Source: an uncultured Clostridia bacterium
Lineage (GTDB): Bacteria > Bacillota > Clostridia > Oscillospirales > Acutalibacteraceae
Length of the DNA: 64,000 bases
Assembly (NCBI GenBank): GCA_947364045.1
Contig: CANARN010000001.1
Location: forward strand, 97,506-161,505
Reading direction: 5' to 3'
Both the position numbers and the translations under genes were made by a program. The notes beneath the pieces are model-generated. The model saw nothing but the letters and a program-made list of their open reading frames with translations, was not told the origin of the DNA and ran no database searches. Position 1 is the first letter of the stretch. Each line of letters starts with the position of its first letter. Below are positions 53,141-60,938 of the stretch, piece by piece.

Positions 53141-54019
53141 ATGTCAGAAAAGATTAAGAATAAAATAAGTTATTTATATGTTTTTGGCGCGGGTGTTTCA
53201 TGGGGGATAATAAGCTTGTTTTTAAAGCCCTTGCTGAACAGTGGTTTTACGCAAATTCAAACGGTTTGCGTTCGCTGTCTGACTGCCGCCGCGGCGCTGT
53301 TAATTGTAATGCTTGTGTCTGACCGCAAGGCGTTTAGAATAAAAATACGTGACATTTGGTGCTTTTTCGGCACAGGAATTGTCAGTATGATGTTTTTCAG
53401 TATATCGTACTTTTATTCAATGACCTATAACGGCGTTTGCATTGCTGTAATTTTGCTTTACACCTCGCCCGTTTTCGTAATGCTTTTGTCAAGAATACTG
53501 TTTAAAGAGAAAATAACCGTTTTAAAGGTTGCCGCAATAGCTTTAACCGTTGTCGGCTGTATATTTGCAAGCGGAGTCGGCGGTTCGCAAATTATGACGG
53601 CAAAAGGCTTTATGCTCGGAATTTGCTCAGGACTCGGTTATGCGCTTTACAGTATTTTTTCAAGGTTTGCGCTGAACAGGGGGTATAAGAGCATAACAAT
53701 TTCGTTTTATACGTTTTTAATATGCGGACTTTCCTGCCTGCCGTTTGCAAACACGACTGAATTTTCGGTATTGCTAAATGATGGCAAAAATATTTTGTAC
53801 GCATTGGGACTCGGGATTATCTGCTGTGTTTTACCCTATATGCTTTACACCAAAGGACTGCAACGGATTGAGAATTCAAAAGCGTCGGTAATAGTTGCGG
53901 CAGAGCCTGTCGTAGCGACTGTTATCGGGATTACGGTGTACCACGAAAATCTGACTGCTTTAAAGCTTTTGGGTATAATGCTTGTGCTTTCGGCTATCGC
54001 TATTTGCAGTAAAGATTAG
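53141..54019 (+). CDS. EamA/DMT family transporter
   Basis: 292 residues and ten hydrophobic helices arranged as two EamA repeats (YLYVFGAGVSWGIISLFLKP and MTAKGFMLGICSGLGYALYS). Family members export or import metabolites such as amino acids or nucleotide sugars; the substrate cannot be assigned. The ATG at 53141 lacks a clear Shine-Dalgarno. The last 20 bases overlap the 3' end of the convergent FkbM gene. Confidence 0.85.
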   Translation: MSEKIKNKISYLYVFGAGVSWGIISLFLKPLLNSGFTQIQTVCVRCLTAAAALLIVMLVSDRKAFRIKIRDIWCFFGTGIVSMMFFSISYFYSMTYNGVCIAVILLYTSPVFVMLLSRILFKEKITVLKVAAIALTVVGCIFASGVGGSQIMTAKGFMLGICSGLGYALYSIFSRFALNRGYKSITISFYTFLICGLSCLPFANTTEFSVLLNDGKNILYALGLGIICCVLPYMLYTKGLQRIENSKASVIVAAEPVVATVIGITVYHENLTALKLLGIMLVLSAIAICSKD

Positions 54020-55043
54020 TGTCCCAAAAAGAAATGTGCCGATGGTGTCGGATGAAAATTTGATATTCGGGGTTTATTTCGCTGATTTTATTGACAAGAG
54101 AGAAAATATCTTCACTGCGGTGATATGCGGCAATGTTCAGCTTCGGTTTTTGCTTAAGGGTGTTAACAGCGCCGTTAAGCATTTGCATTTCCGCACCCTC
54201 GGTGTCCGCTTTAATATATGTAAAGGGCTTATTCAGCGAATCAACAGTCACTGCTTTTATTTCCTTGCCTTTTGCATTAAGACCCCCGCCGCGTCCTTTA
54301 TTTCCGCTGAAAAACAGCGTTTCGCATTTATCCGATACCGCCGCGTTTAAAAGAGCAACATTGTGCATATTCTCACAGTGCTCGCAAAGCTTTTTAAAGG
54401 AGCGGATGTCAGGCTCAATTGCCGTAATTTCCGCATATCCGCCTGCAAAATTTACAAGCTCGTCCACAGTGTCGCCGCGGTATGCGCCGAGGTCAAGGTA
54501 ATTCTCATTTTTTGAAAGACTTAACAGCGAAAGCGCTTCTTCTTTCGGAGTTTCACAGTCGAACATTAAATTTAAATCGCCCGTAATCTGAAATTCAATC
54601 AGGCTTTTAAAAACCTCTTTCGATTTTTCATCGGCAAGCTTTTCGTAAGCCTTACATATTTCATTCAAATGGCTTTTTAAATATTCTTTATTAAAAATTT
54701 CATCGCTGTAAACGGGAACGGACGGCATTAAGACACTGTGCTTTTGAGATAACCGTTTGACATTTTCAATAACCTCGTCACGTGCGCTGGCAAAACAGAG
54801 AGCCACCGTTAAATCAGGCTCTTTTTCTTCAAGACGGCTCAGCGGTAAAACCTTATAGCCGTGAAAGGTACGGTCTCTTGCAAATGAGTCGCTTGCGGCG
54901 ACATATTTCGGCGTTATTTTAAGACGGTCAAATTCGGCAAATACCTTGTCTGCGCCGTTTCCTGTTCCGTAAACAGCGACGGGATAGGGCGAATTTTTAA
55001 GCTTTTCCCAAGAGGATTCAGTATTTAAAAATTCAGAAAACAC
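54000..55043 (-). CDS. FkbM family methyltransferase with N-terminal Rossmann-like extension
   Basis: 347 residues. The C-terminal half is an SAM-dependent methyltransferase: DLGAYRGDTVDELVNFAGGY (motif I), AIEPDIRSFKKLCEHCEN, NAAVSDKCETLFF, and FTYIKADTEGAEMQMLNGAV. The first 150 residues contain a Rossmann-like strand VAVYGTGNGADKVFAEFD, as in proteins that link methylation to saccharide synthesis. The start is GTG at 55043 with AAAAGGA upstream. Likely substrate is a glycan, but neighbours do not show which. Confidence 0.85.
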   Translation of the reverse strand: MFSEFLNTESSWEKLKNSPYPVAVYGTGNGADKVFAEFDRLKITPKYVAASDSFARDRTFHGYKVLPLSRLEEKEPDLTVALCFASARDEVIENVKRLSQKHSVLMPSVPVYSDEIFNKEYLKSHLNEICKAYEKLADEKSKEVFKSLIEFQITGDLNLMFDCETPKEEALSLLSLSKNENYLDLGAYRGDTVDELVNFAGGYAEITAIEPDIRSFKKLCEHCENMHNVALLNAAVSDKCETLFFSGNKGRGGGLNAKGKEIKAVTVDSLNKPFTYIKADTEGAEMQMLNGAVNTLKQKPKLNIAAYHRSEDIFSLVNKISEINPEYQIFIRHHRHISFWDTNLYCK

Positions 55044-55190
55044 GCTTTCACCGTCCTTTTCAAAAATCCTGTCCGTTATTTTAGCATATTTTTAAAAGAA
55101 AATCTATAATCTTCATTCATTTTGGATAAAATAAGCAAAGATGCTTATTAAAATATAAATTTAATATATAATTTTACAGGAGCTGATTAA

Positions 55191-56183
55191 ATGAGAATAG
55201 CATTTTTTGACAGTAAGCCTTATGACATTGAATCTTTTAAAAAGGTGGCAGAGGGCAAAGACCTTAACATTAAATTTTACGAAACAAAGCTGAATGCGGA
55301 CACCGCAGAGCTTGCAAAGGGGGCGCAGTGCGTCTGCGCATTTGTTAATGACACTCTTGACGAAGAAACTCTTCAAAAGCTGCTGGACTTAGGTGTTAAG
55401 CTTATCGCAATGCGCTGTGCAGGCTACAACAATGTGGATTTGGAATTTTGCAAGGGTAAAATTCCCGTTGTGCGTGTTCCTGCATATTCACCTTATTCGG
55501 TTGCAGAGCATGCAATTGCAATGCTGTTAACGTCAATAAGACGTATTCACAAGGCATATATTCGCACAAAGGATTTTAATTTCTCGCTTAACGGACTTAC
55601 AGGCTTTGATTTGCACGGCAGAACGGTAGGCGTTGTGGGTACAGGCAAAATCGGAAAATGCTTTATTGATATTTGCAAGGGTTTCGGAATGAACGTGCTG
55701 TGCTACGACAAATTCCCTGCAAAGAACAGTGACCTTAATTATGTTACGCTTGACGAAATTTGGGAAAAGAGCGACGTTATTTCATTCCACTGCCCGTTGA
55801 CTGAGGACACATATCACATTCTTGACGAAGAGGTTGTAGGGAAGCTGAAAAAGGGAGTAGCAATAATCAACACATCAAGGGGCGCGCTTATTGATGCAGA
55901 GGCGCTTTTGGAGGGCATTAAAACAAGAAAAATCGGCGCGGCTTGCCTTGACGTTTACGAGGAAGAGTCAGACCTTTTCTTCAGAGATGCGTCAGGTCAC
56001 ATTCTCGAGGACGATGTTCTCGCAAGGCTTATTTCAATGCCGAATGTCATTGTAACGTCACATCAGGCGTTTCTGACCGAAGAAGCGCTTAACGGAATTG
56101 CAACCACAACGGTGAATAACATTATGACGTATTTTGAAACAGGCAAATGCGAAAATGAGGTTTGCATAGATAGTATAAAATAA
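55191..56183 (+). CDS. D-lactate dehydrogenase-like 2-hydroxyacid dehydrogenase
   Basis: 330 residues. NAD-binding motif VGVVGTGKIGKCFI is near residue 145, and the catalytic Arg, Glu and His lie in NTSRGALIDAEAL, CLDVYEEESDLF and VIVTSHQAFLTEEA. CAGYNNVDLEFCKGK and PAYSPYSVAEHAIAMLL are typical of fermentative D-lactate dehydrogenase (LdhA). AGGAG lies eight bases before the ATG. It would reduce pyruvate to D-lactate with NADH; other 2-ketoacids are possible. Confidence 0.9.
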   Translation: MRIAFFDSKPYDIESFKKVAEGKDLNIKFYETKLNADTAELAKGAQCVCAFVNDTLDEETLQKLLDLGVKLIAMRCAGYNNVDLEFCKGKIPVVRVPAYSPYSVAEHAIAMLLTSIRRIHKAYIRTKDFNFSLNGLTGFDLHGRTVGVVGTGKIGKCFIDICKGFGMNVLCYDKFPAKNSDLNYVTLDEIWEKSDVISFHCPLTEDTYHILDEEVVGKLKKGVAIINTSRGALIDAEALLEGIKTRKIGAACLDVYEEESDLFFRDASGHILEDDVLARLISMPNVIVTSHQAFLTEEALNGIATTTVNNIMTYFETGKCENEVCIDSIK

Positions 56184-56235
56184 GAAGAATCATAGAATAT
56201 TAAACAGAGCAAAATATTAAATAGAGCAAAAAAAC

Positions 56236-56272
56236 AACCGAGCAGTTTACGGCGTGACCATTCTGCTCGGTT
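56236..56272 (+). terminator. Terminator after the D-lactate dehydrogenase-like gene
   Basis: AACCGAGCAG and CTGCTCGGTT form a perfect 10-bp stem followed by ATTTAT. Confidence 0.8.
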
Positions 56273-56358
56273 ATTTATCAATTTATTTAAAGACTAAGTT
56301 TATAGGGACAGACAATCTCGGCTGCCGACTCGGTCGGTACTTCTGCTTTGCAGAGGTC

Positions 56359-56399
56359 TCCGCCGGACTGTTGCTCTGTACCGCTCGTCCTTCAAGTCC
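56359..56399 (+). repeat. 41-bp direct repeat, copy 1
   Basis: This stretch, beginning TCCGCCGGACTGTTGCTCTG and ending CGTCCTTCAAGTCC, recurs without change at 56613-56653. It contains a CCGCCGG palindrome and ends with the complement of the tRNA-Pro T-arm sequence GGACTTGAA. Confidence 0.85.
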
Positions 56400-56418
56400 C
56401 GAAAAAGCTTCTTAAATA

Positions 56419-56452
56419 AAAAAATCAGCAATACCTATCGGCATTACTGATT
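56419..56452. terminator. Bidirectional hairpin
   Basis: AATCAGCAATACC and GGCATTACTGATT form an imperfect stem with an A/T-rich flank on both sides, 20 bases after the first 41-bp repeat. Confidence 0.6.
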
Positions 56453-56503
56453 TTGTCTGTGGGGTACGGAAAAGATGTATCTTAAACGCGTGCTGCTGAT
56501 TAT

Positions 56504-56545
56504 CAAAAAAGAAAAGAGTCCGAACGCGAATTGCGTCCAGACTCA
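56504..56545 (-). terminator. Terminator-like hairpin beside the tRNA-Pro remnant
   Basis: On the minus strand GAGTC, ACGC, GCGT and GACTC pair around AATT, followed by TTTTCTTTTTT. It stands directly after the truncated tRNA-Pro copy in transcription order. Confidence 0.6.
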
Positions 56546-56548
56546 GTC

Positions 56549-56570
56549 TGGTCGGAGTGAGAGGACTTGA
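56549..56570 (-). pseudogene. Truncated copy of the 3' end of tRNA-Pro
   Basis: These 22 bases equal positions 56716-56737, the CCA end and T-arm of the intact tRNA-Pro. Instead of continuing into the tRNA, the sequence goes into a GC-rich stretch and the second 41-bp repeat. It could be a scar of recombination at the tRNA 3' end or part of a mobile repeat. Confidence 0.7.
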
Positions 56571-56612
56571 CTCGCGCGCCTGCGGGCGCTTGGTCGCTCG
56601 CGGTCACAACAG

Positions 56613-56653
56613 TCCGCCGGACTGTTGCTCTGTACCGCTCGTCCTTCAAGTCC
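56613..56653 (+). repeat. 41-bp direct repeat, copy 2
   Basis: Identical to 56359-56399. Together with the remnant at 56549 it forms a larger imperfect inverted repeat: GAGGACTTGA near 56561 and TTCAAGTCCTC near 56645. Confidence 0.85.
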
Positions 56654-56678
56654 TCTTAAACACAAACTGAGTAAAACA

Positions 56679-56712
56679 AACACGGCCACCATTAAGGCAA
56701 CCGTTTTTATTT
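56679..56712 (-). terminator. Terminator of tRNA-Pro
   Basis: On the minus strand ACGGTTGCC and GGCCGT pair around TTAATGGT, followed by GTTTGTTTTA. Confidence 0.6.
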
Positions 56713-56715
56713 TAA

Positions 56716-56792
56716 TGGTCGGAGTGAGAGGACTTGAACCTCCGGCCTCTTGGTCCCGAACCAAGCGCGATACCAAACTTCGCCACACCCCG
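56716..56792 (-). tRNA. tRNA-Pro (anticodon CGG)
   Basis: 77 bases with encoded CCA. Acceptor CGGGGTG pairs with CACTCCG (one G-T), anticodon stem CTTGG/CCAAG encloses TTCGGGA with anticodon CGG, and T-arm GGAGG/CCTCT encloses TTCAAGT. It reads CCG proline codons. Confidence 0.93.
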
Positions 56793-56922
56793 TCAGTGCC
56801 TTAAAATTATAATACATTTATTAAAATAAATCAAGTCTTTTTCCGAAAAATTATGTTGTACGGAGAATGATTTTATCAAAACTGCAATTTTAAGGCTTTG
56901 GAAAAGCTTCTCAAATAGAAAT

Positions 56923-57720
56923 TTATATCAATTCGGACGGTAATTTACCGTTATTTTTATCCAAAAAAGCTATAGCCTTTTCTATCCACCCTTCAGCGTC
57001 TGCGCCTTTGGCAAGCCCTATCCCGTGACCGCCGTTTTCATATAAATGAATTTCATTTTGAATGTTAGTTTTGTCGAGCGCTTCGTGAAGCATTATGCTG
57101 TTTTCTGCGGGAACAGATGTATCGTCTTTGTTGTGCCACATAAATGTCGGAGGATAATCGCTTGTAATATTCAGCTCAACAGACGCTTTTTCTCTTTCTG
57201 TCTTTCCCGAAAATGCGCCGAGAAAAATCTTTCGTGATACTTTATGCGTAAGCTCGCCCATGGTAATTACGGGGTAACAAAGCACAAGTGATTTTGGCTT
57301 CAGCGAATAGCTTTCACCGTTATATTCTTTCTCAAATCTTTTATACTGAGATGCAAAAAAAGCGCACAGATGCCCGCCGGCAGAGCTGCCCATAAGGTTT
57401 ATTTCGTCTGCATTGATATTTAACTCGTCAGCCTTTGATTTAACGAACTGCATAGCCCTTGCAACGTCCAAAAGCGGATAAGGAAAACGGCCGTTTCCGC
57501 TGCCGACGCTGTAAAACAGCACAAAAGCATTATAGCCTTCGGCGTTCAGTTTTTCCGCAAATGGCTTGCCCTCGTTAGAGTCGGATACAAATTTATATGC
57601 GCCGCCGGGGCAAATAATCACTGTTGGGGCATTTTTACCTATCACATAGCTTTCTAAAGTGACTTTTTTTCGTTGCGGTCTTTCTTTTATCTCTTTTTTA
57701 GTGTAAATATTGTAAATCAT
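56923..57720 (-). CDS. Alpha/beta hydrolase (esterase/acetyl-xylan-esterase-like)
   Basis: 265 residues, predicted cytosolic. VIICPGGAYKFVSDSNEGKP supplies the oxyanion-hole region (normally HGGG), LMGSSAGGHLCAFFAS the nucleophile elbow GxSxG, and the C-terminal LHEALDKTNI-to-ENGGHGIGLA stretch the catalytic histidine. This pattern fits the Aes/BD-FAE-like family, often active on acetylated sugars. AGAGG precedes the ATG. The neighbouring SGNH hydrolase 25 bases upstream suggests a joint deacetylation role. Confidence 0.85.
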   Translation of the reverse strand: MIYNIYTKKEIKERPQRKKVTLESYVIGKNAPTVIICPGGAYKFVSDSNEGKPFAEKLNAEGYNAFVLFYSVGSGNGRFPYPLLDVARAMQFVKSKADELNINADEINLMGSSAGGHLCAFFASQYKRFEKEYNGESYSLKPKSLVLCYPVITMGELTHKVSRKIFLGAFSGKTEREKASVELNITSDYPPTFMWHNKDDTSVPAENSIMLHEALDKTNIQNEIHLYENGGHGIGLAKGADAEGWIEKAIAFLDKNNGKLPSELI

Positions 57721-57745
57721 AATCTGCCTCTATGTGTCATTTCTC

Positions 57746-58417
57746 TTATTTTAAAAGCGGAATTATATACTCTGCAACCGTTTTAAATCCGTTTGCATTT
57801 AAATGAAGTCCGTCATAGGAATAATCTTTATGCAAATTGCCTTTTTCGTCGGAAAGAGCATCTGTAAGGTCAAGCCAAATGCAGTTGTAGCTGTCGGCAA
57901 GGGCTTTTAACAAAACATTTAAAGCTCTGATTGTGTCATTTCTGCGAATGCCTACCATTGCAAAGGCTTCCGCCGAAAGCTTTTTGTTTACAGGGTAAAC
58001 CGCCTGAAGAATAATGTTTGTTTCAGCGGACTGCTTTCGTATTTGCTCTAAAATATTTTTAATATCTGCGGCGGTAGCCTCAATTTTTCTTCCCATTCCG
58101 ATGTCGTTTGTGCCGATAAGCAAGACAATATTTTTGGGCAAAATGTTCAGAACATTGTCATAAAAACGTTCAGAAAGTCTGTTTGAGGTGTCGCCGCTTA
58201 TTCCTCTGTTGTAAACAGCGCAGTTATTGATTTTTGACCATTCGTAAAAAAGCTCATAATCATTAAAAATTTCGGTTATTGAGTCACCTGCAAGCACGGT
58301 CTGACCGCTCAGAGCTGAGGTTTCATTCAAAAGCTTGTAGTTTTTCGCTTTTGTAGCCTTTTGGGTGTTGTATTTGCTTTTAATTTCAAACGATACTGAT
58401 TTATTTTTGAACAGCAT
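57746..58417 (-). CDS. SGNH/GDSL-family esterase
   Basis: 223 residues with the blocks of the SGNH superfamily: VLAGDSITEIFNDYEL (Ser), NRGISGDTSNRL (Gly), LLIGTNDIGMG (Asn) and YDGLHLNANG (Asp-His). It has no signal peptide. GGAGAAAG precedes the ATG, which overlaps the ogt stop by 17 bases, so the three genes ogt, this and the alpha/beta hydrolase form an operon. Substrate may be an acetylated carbohydrate or platelet-activating-factor-like ester. Confidence 0.88.
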   Translation of the reverse strand: MLFKNKSVSFEIKSKYNTQKATKAKNYKLLNETSALSGQTVLAGDSITEIFNDYELFYEWSKINNCAVYNRGISGDTSNRLSERFYDNVLNILPKNIVLLIGTNDIGMGRKIEATAADIKNILEQIRKQSAETNIILQAVYPVNKKLSAEAFAMVGIRRNDTIRALNVLLKALADSYNCIWLDLTDALSDEKGNLHKDYSYDGLHLNANGFKTVAEYIIPLLK

Positions 58418-58865
58418 TTTCTTTCTCCGAATTCAATAGATATTTTTTAACTGATATGCCGCAGGCAAAACCTGTTAGCGAGCCGTCAGCGCCGATTACT
58501 CTGTGGCAGGGAACAGCAATCAGAACGGGATTTTTATTGACCGCTCCGCCGACAGCCCTCGAATAACGCTTACCGCCTAAGTGTTCTGCAACCGCGCCGT
58601 ATGAAACAGTCTTTCCGTATGGAATTTCAATAAGTATTTTCCAAACTCTTTTTTGAAAATCCGTACCCGAAAGCTCAATAGGGAATGAAAACTGCCTGAG
58701 GACACCGTCAAAATACAGCTTTAATTCACTGACGGCTTTTTCTGTAAGTAAATCCGGCTTCTCATTTTGAGGCTCACCGATAAAAATGTCAGTAATCGCC
58801 GAACCGTTTGATTTAACAACCATATTACCCACAGGGGAGTCAAAATTTTGAAAGAAAAAGCTCAT
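58401..58865 (-). CDS. ogt: Methylated-DNA-[protein]-cysteine S-methyltransferase
   Basis: 154 residues. Removes O6-methyl groups from guanine by transfer to its own cysteine, seen in IAVPCHRVIGADGSLTGFA. The helix-turn-helix for DNA binding includes IPYGKTVSYGAVAEHLGGKR. This is the Ogt form without the Ada N-domain. AGAGGAAT lies upstream. Confidence 0.94.
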   Translation of the reverse strand: MSFFFQNFDSPVGNMVVKSNGSAITDIFIGEPQNEKPDLLTEKAVSELKLYFDGVLRQFSFPIELSGTDFQKRVWKILIEIPYGKTVSYGAVAEHLGGKRYSRAVGGAVNKNPVLIAVPCHRVIGADGSLTGFACGISVKKYLLNSEKENAVQK

Positions 58866-59052
58866 TTAAATAATTCCTCTAATTAACAGCTATACATTTC
58901 TTTTAATTATAATTTTAATGCGAATATATATTTTCCCTGTTTTTCGCTAAACAGTCAAACAACCAAGTCATATTGCGGACGTTAGTTCATTTATTATAAT
59001 ATATTTTAAAATATTTCTCAAATTTTTTCAATATAAAATATAGTTCAGGATA

Positions 59053-59081
59053 TTGCATTTTTTTAGAAATAATGTTAAAAT
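59053..59081 (+). promoter_or_regulatory. Promoter of the tRNA-Ala locus
   Basis: TTGCAT (59053-59058) and TAAAAT (59076-59081) have a 17-base spacer, ending 10 bases before the truncated tRNA sequence. Confidence 0.6.
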
Positions 59082-59091
59082 ATCTTCATTC

Positions 59092-59116
59092 GGGGGCGTA
59101 GCTCAGCTGGGAGAGC
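59092..59116 (+). pseudogene. 5' fragment of a tRNA (alanine-like)
   Basis: GGGGGCGTAGCTCAGCTGGG and five further bases give the acceptor 5' strand and the D-arm of a tRNA, but no anticodon stem, T-arm or 3' acceptor follows; the sequence goes on with AAGCCGACAGG. It lies directly after a promoter and before the intact tRNA-Ala, so it is probably a broken first tRNA of the transcription unit. Confidence 0.75.
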
Positions 59117-59208
59117 AAGCCGACAGGTAAACTACCCCGAAGCGCGTTTGACAATTGAATATAAAAAGCATACCGAAATGAAGTAAAATCAACGGTTTGC
59201 GAATATAT

Positions 59209-59285
59209 GGGGCATTAGCTCAGCTGGGATGAGCGCTTGACTGGCAGTCAAGAGGTCAGGGGTTCGATCCCCCTATGCTCCACCA
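59209..59285 (+). tRNA. tRNA-Ala (anticodon GGC)
   Basis: 77 bases with encoded CCA. Acceptor GGGGCAT/ATGCTCC, D-arm AGCTCAGCTGGGATGAGC, anticodon stem CTTGA/TCAAG enclosing CTGGCAG with GGC, and T-arm AGGGG/CCCCT around TTCGATC. It reads GCC alanine codons. Confidence 0.94.
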
Positions 59286-59403
59286 AAATTATCACTGGAC
59301 GAACTCATAATGGGAAGATTTATCTTTTCTCTTATGGGTTCGTCTTGTGTATTGATTTTTAATCTATCAATTTTAATAATGTGGTTTCAGGAAGAAAGGC
59401 AAT

Positions 59404-59913
59404 ATGACAACATTTGAAGTATTATCACTTATAATAACTGGGCTCGGTGTAATAGCGACTTTTTCCGCTGTTGTAGTTGCATTATGGCAAACTAAATATG
59501 CTAACAAGAAAAAGTTAAAATGCAAGTTTATAAAAGATAACACCGTAGTTAATCCTTCTACGGGAGATAAAAAATTATATATTGGAATGGATATTTCTAA
59601 CATAGGAAACAAAAGAGTTATTGTTACAGGCTGGAAAATTAAACTTAAAGATAATCATTTTTTACTTATTATGACATCTGGATTTGAAAATGATTTATTT
59701 GATAAAATGGTGTCTATAAAAACGCCTGTCACGATGGAGCCAGAAGACAATATTACATTCTTTTATTCAAGAGAACTATTCAAAGACTTGATAGCCGAAT
59801 ATATCGCAAAAGGCGAGATTGACAGCAACAAAAAAATTGATTTTGTGGTTAATGATTCAACAGGGAAAACTTATAAGTGCAAAAGTTTGGAGATTGCGAA
59901 GAAATATCTATAA
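59404..59913 (+). CDS. Membrane-anchored small protein of the accessory region, function unknown
   Basis: Not recognised. 169 residues: an N-terminal membrane helix (LIITGLGVIATFSAVVVALW), a short basic stretch, then about 110 residues with a beta-sandwich-like pattern (KLYIGMDISNIGNKRVIVTG, WKIKLKDNHFLLIM). AAAGG lies four bases upstream of the ATG. The base composition is more AT-rich than that of neighbouring core genes. It is the first gene after tRNA-Ala and stands alone. Confidence 0.65.
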   Translation: MTTFEVLSLIITGLGVIATFSAVVVALWQTKYANKKKLKCKFIKDNTVVNPSTGDKKLYIGMDISNIGNKRVIVTGWKIKLKDNHFLLIMTSGFENDLFDKMVSIKTPVTMEPEDNITFFYSRELFKDLIAEYIAKGEIDSNKKIDFVVNDSTGKTYKCKSLEIAKKYL

Positions 59914-59974
59914 ACTAATCTAAACGCTTATTGTGTGTTCGACCAGCGCGGGCTTGCCTACACCATAAAAATTG

Positions 59975-60006
59975 AAAGACTGCGAATAAAACCGCAGTCT
60001 TTTTTC
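59975..60006 (+). terminator. Terminator after the accessory membrane protein
   Basis: AAAGACTGCG pairs with CGCAGTCTTT, followed by TTTT. The stem is a perfect 10 bp. Confidence 0.85.
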
Positions 60007-60313
60007 TTTTGCTGACTTTCACTCTCGAACAACAGAATACCGATAAAATCAGGCAGATAGAAATATAAATCTATCTGCCTCTTATCATTATAATTTTAAA
60101 TTGATAACAGAGTATTACTCAGGATGTGCTGAAACATATGAATTAACATAAACAATATTTTCTATAACATTGCCATAGCCTATATCATCCATTCGCTGCC
60201 GCAAATATACTTAGAATATGATTAATTATAATGATTTCAATATCTATAATTCTTCACCGCCGCTAATCATAAAGCCCTGAACTGCAAATTTTAATTTTCG
60301 ACTCATTTTTCAC
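60007..60313. other. AT-rich non-coding stretch
   Basis: No open frame, tRNA or stable hairpin is evident in these 300 bases. It links the isolated membrane-protein gene with the repeat cluster next to the Rhs cassettes. Confidence 0.5.
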
Positions 60314-60334
60314 GGTGCATCGGGTCGATGCACC
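60314..60334. repeat. Perfect 9-bp palindrome
   Basis: GGTGCATCG-GGT-CGATGCACC followed by CTACA, similar in style to the GTAGG/CCTAC element at 17029. Confidence 0.75.
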
Positions 60335-60348
60335 CTACATTTCAGCCT

Positions 60349-60378
60349 GTCCTGTGCGAAAAGGCGGTGGCATAGGAC
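60349..60378. repeat. Inverted repeat GTCCTGTGC/GCATAGGAC
   Basis: The nine-base arms pair with one G-T and enclose 12 bases. It sits 15 bases after the preceding palindrome and 48 bases before the hairpin bordering the Rhs cassettes. Confidence 0.6.
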
Positions 60379-60419
60379 AAGCCTATCAAAAGCGTTAATG
60401 ACGCATTTTGACACTGTTT

Positions 60420-60932
60420 TCAGTCAGGACACAGAACCGTCCCCTGTCCTCCTGATAATGCTCCAAGGAAAGTGAATATAAATGGAAGATATGTTAAGAG
60501 TGAATTTCCTAAATACGAAAATGATAAATCGTAAGCAGTTTGAGTTTTAAAGAAAAATACATCTCCAAGCGGTTTTAAAAACCAATTTAGTAAACAAATT
60601 AACTCAACGGAATAAGAATAATATATTAAAATTTGAATCAAAAAATTCGGAATCATGAATACTATAAATGAAAGTAATATATTCTTCTCACAAAGGTTTG
60701 ATTTTCTGCCAAATAAGAAAAATCCTAACAGCACAAAGGCGTATGCAGCACATATTGTAATGAAAAACGACATTATGGTATTCGGATTTCTCGGCACATC
60801 AAATGTTCCGTATATCTTGTCGTGTGCCGATGTATAAAATATTAAGTTTATCAATACCATAAAAAGATTGAATACATAGTATAAAGCTGCTGTTATAAAA
60901 CCGTAACTGAAAGATTTTAAATAGTTTTTCAT
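60420..60932 (-). CDS. Polytopic membrane protein, candidate immunity to the adjacent Rhs toxin
   Basis: Not recognised by family. 170 residues with four or five hydrophobic helices (for instance GFITAALYYVFNLFMVLINL and LLSFIVFMIPNFLIQILIYY). AGAGGTAA precedes the ATG, and only six bases separate it from the end of the Rhs-linked toxin-like gene, the usual place for an immunity gene. The last residues GGQGTVLCPD are encoded by the hairpin repeat at 60426-60450, so the original C-terminus may have been replaced by repeat insertion. Confidence 0.6.
   Translation of the reverse strand: MKNYLKSFSYGFITAALYYVFNLFMVLINLIFYTSAHDKIYGTFDVPRNPNTIMSFFITICAAYAFVLLGFFLFGRKSNLCEKNILLSFIVFMIPNFLIQILIYYSYSVELICLLNWFLKPLGDVFFFKTQTAYDLSFSYLGNSLLTYLPFIFTFLGALSGGQGTVLCPD
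60426..60450. repeat. AGGACA...TGTCCT hairpin, copy A (left border of Rhs cassettes)
   Basis: AGGACA and TGTCCT enclose CAGAACCGTCCCC. Nineteen of the first 23 bases match the hairpin at 63762-63784 on the other side of the Rhs cassettes. Confidence 0.7.
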
Positions 60933-60938
60933 TATAGT

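Noticed and set aside
54000..54019. Overlapping 3' ends of the EamA and FkbM genes as antisense regulation
   Set aside because: A 20-base convergent overlap is common in compact genomes and no further sign of regulation was found.
56543..56788. 81-codon frame across the tRNA-Pro region
   Set aside because: It runs through a complete tRNA and the 41-bp repeat; no RBS or protein-like composition.
59930..59970. tRNA-like stretch with TTCGACC and CACCA ends
   Set aside because: No T-stem, acceptor or anticodon pairing can be formed.
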